A stretch of 42,329 bases of DNA from CBDUQN01 sp965369375 (GTDB lineage: Bacteria > Krumholzibacteriota > Krumholzibacteriia > Krumholzibacteriales > Krumholzibacteriaceae): positions 1 through 42,329 of the forward strand of contig CBDUQN010000016.1 in NCBI GenBank assembly GCA_965369375.1. Direction: 5' to 3'. How positions within the stretch are numbered: the first letter of the stretch is position 1; each line of letters opens with the position of its first letter. The translations under genes were made by a program, and so were the position numbers. This document shows positions 41,968-42,329 of the stretch, one piece after another. Below the pieces are notes generated by a model. The model saw nothing but the letters and a program-made list of their open reading frames with translations. It made no database searches and had not been told where the DNA came from.

Positions 41968-42329
41968 ATGGAGATCAGGAGGCAAGCCCACTGTGTGTAC
42001 CAGTGTATGTATCATATAGTATGGATACCGAGATATCGCTACAAGGTGCTAGTCGATGGAGTGGATGAGTATTTGATGCTGAAGATGGAGGAGATAAGGA
42101 AGCGATATCCAGAGATAGAATATGTTGAGCGGAATATCCGGCCGGATCACGTTCATGTGGTGGTGAGTTTTCCGCCGAAGTACAGTGTTGCTAAGGTGGT
42201 ACAGATAATCAAGTCGAACACGGGCAGGGCATTGCGGGAGAAGTTTGATTTTCTGAAGAGTCGATACTATGGCGGAGGAGGGATATGGTCGGCCGGATAT
42301 TTCGTGAGCACAGCGTGCTTGGACGAGAA
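41968..42329 (+). CDS. tnpA: IS200/IS605-family transposase TnpA (3' end beyond the window)
   Basis: 120 residues are visible and the frame is open at the window edge. The Y1 transposase fold is clear: VYQCMYHIVWIPRYRYKVL, the HUH pair in RPDHVHVVVSFPPKYS, VVQIIKSNTGRALREKF and the typical IWSAGYFVSTACLDE. The catalytic Tyr normally follows within about 20 residues and would lie outside the window. Such enzymes cut single-stranded DNA at hairpins next to the element ends. The left end probably lies in 41895-41967, but I cannot see a convincing terminal hairpin there. Confidence 0.9.
   Translation, partial: MEIRRQAHCVYQCMYHIVWIPRYRYKVLVDGVDEYLMLKMEEIRKRYPEIEYVERNIRPDHVHVVVSFPPKYSVAKVVQIIKSNTGRALREKFDFLKSRYYGGGGIWSAGYFVSTACLDE

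Overview
The window looks like a chromosomal segment of a free-living, probably Gram-negative bacterium of moderate-to-high GC with ordinary Shine-Dalgarno starts. Several strong sigma70-type promoters can be read directly (TTGAAT/TAGAAT, TTGAAT/TACAAT, TTGACC/TATAAT, TTGACC/TATATT). A barrel-like exported protein ending in Trp, an S46 exopeptidase, AddAB recombination nucleases, a His-type Thi4 and a gamma-semialdehyde dehydrogenase fit an uncultured or candidate phylum near the FCB group with an anaerobic or microaerobic, peptide-consuming life. That placement is inference; no rRNA gene is present.

Layout. 1-1240: 3' end of an HNH endonuclease gene with 54-bp in-frame repeats, then a gene-poor stretch with decayed copies of that gene's tail, a phased 10-bp repeat triplet and a promoter. 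1289-3523: secreted papain-like protease with a C-terminal membrane anchor. 3732-10269: addB-addA. 10274-12107 (minus): thi4 and a dipeptide epimerase, nearly overlapping. 12417-17379: ABC-class ATPase, multi-PAS histidine kinase and NarL-type regulator. 17380-17962: no protein gene, but a well-formed candidate structured RNA. 17963-19580: an unknown protein and a barrel-like exported protein. 19606-21658: yjbQ (minus) and pepD divergent. 21803-23434 (minus): P5C dehydrogenase. 23659-24814: tRNA-Trp directly followed by trpS. 25084-26874: GAF-PAS histidine kinase. 26981-27979 (minus): PhzF-like protein. 28302-38418: ten-gene chemosensory operon cheR-mcp-cheW-cheD-cheB-cheA-cheC-cheY followed by a TPR protein and a PATAN/DUF4388-TPR protein, with a sigma54-type promoter motif upstream of cheR. 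38612-40783: S46 dipeptidyl-peptidase. 41019-41894: EamA transporter. 41968-end: truncated IS200/IS605 transposase.

How the genes fit together. Papain-like protease, S46 dipeptidyl-peptidase, PepD dipeptidase, dipeptide epimerase and P5C dehydrogenase form a plausible route from extracellular protein through dipeptides to glutamate, although they are not one operon. Three signalling units (two histidine-kinase loci and the chemosensory operon) make this a signalling-rich segment. The chemosensory receptor has almost no extracytoplasmic domain, CheA has no recognisable P2 domain, and the last two genes are TPR/PATAN proteins; no flagellar gene is present, so the output may be something other than flagellar switching (inference).

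The strongest candidate for something undescribed is the RNA at about 17647-17844: a perfect 12-bp closing helix runs straight into a U-tract and encloses three further helices in a four-way junction, and I could not match it to any RNA class I know.
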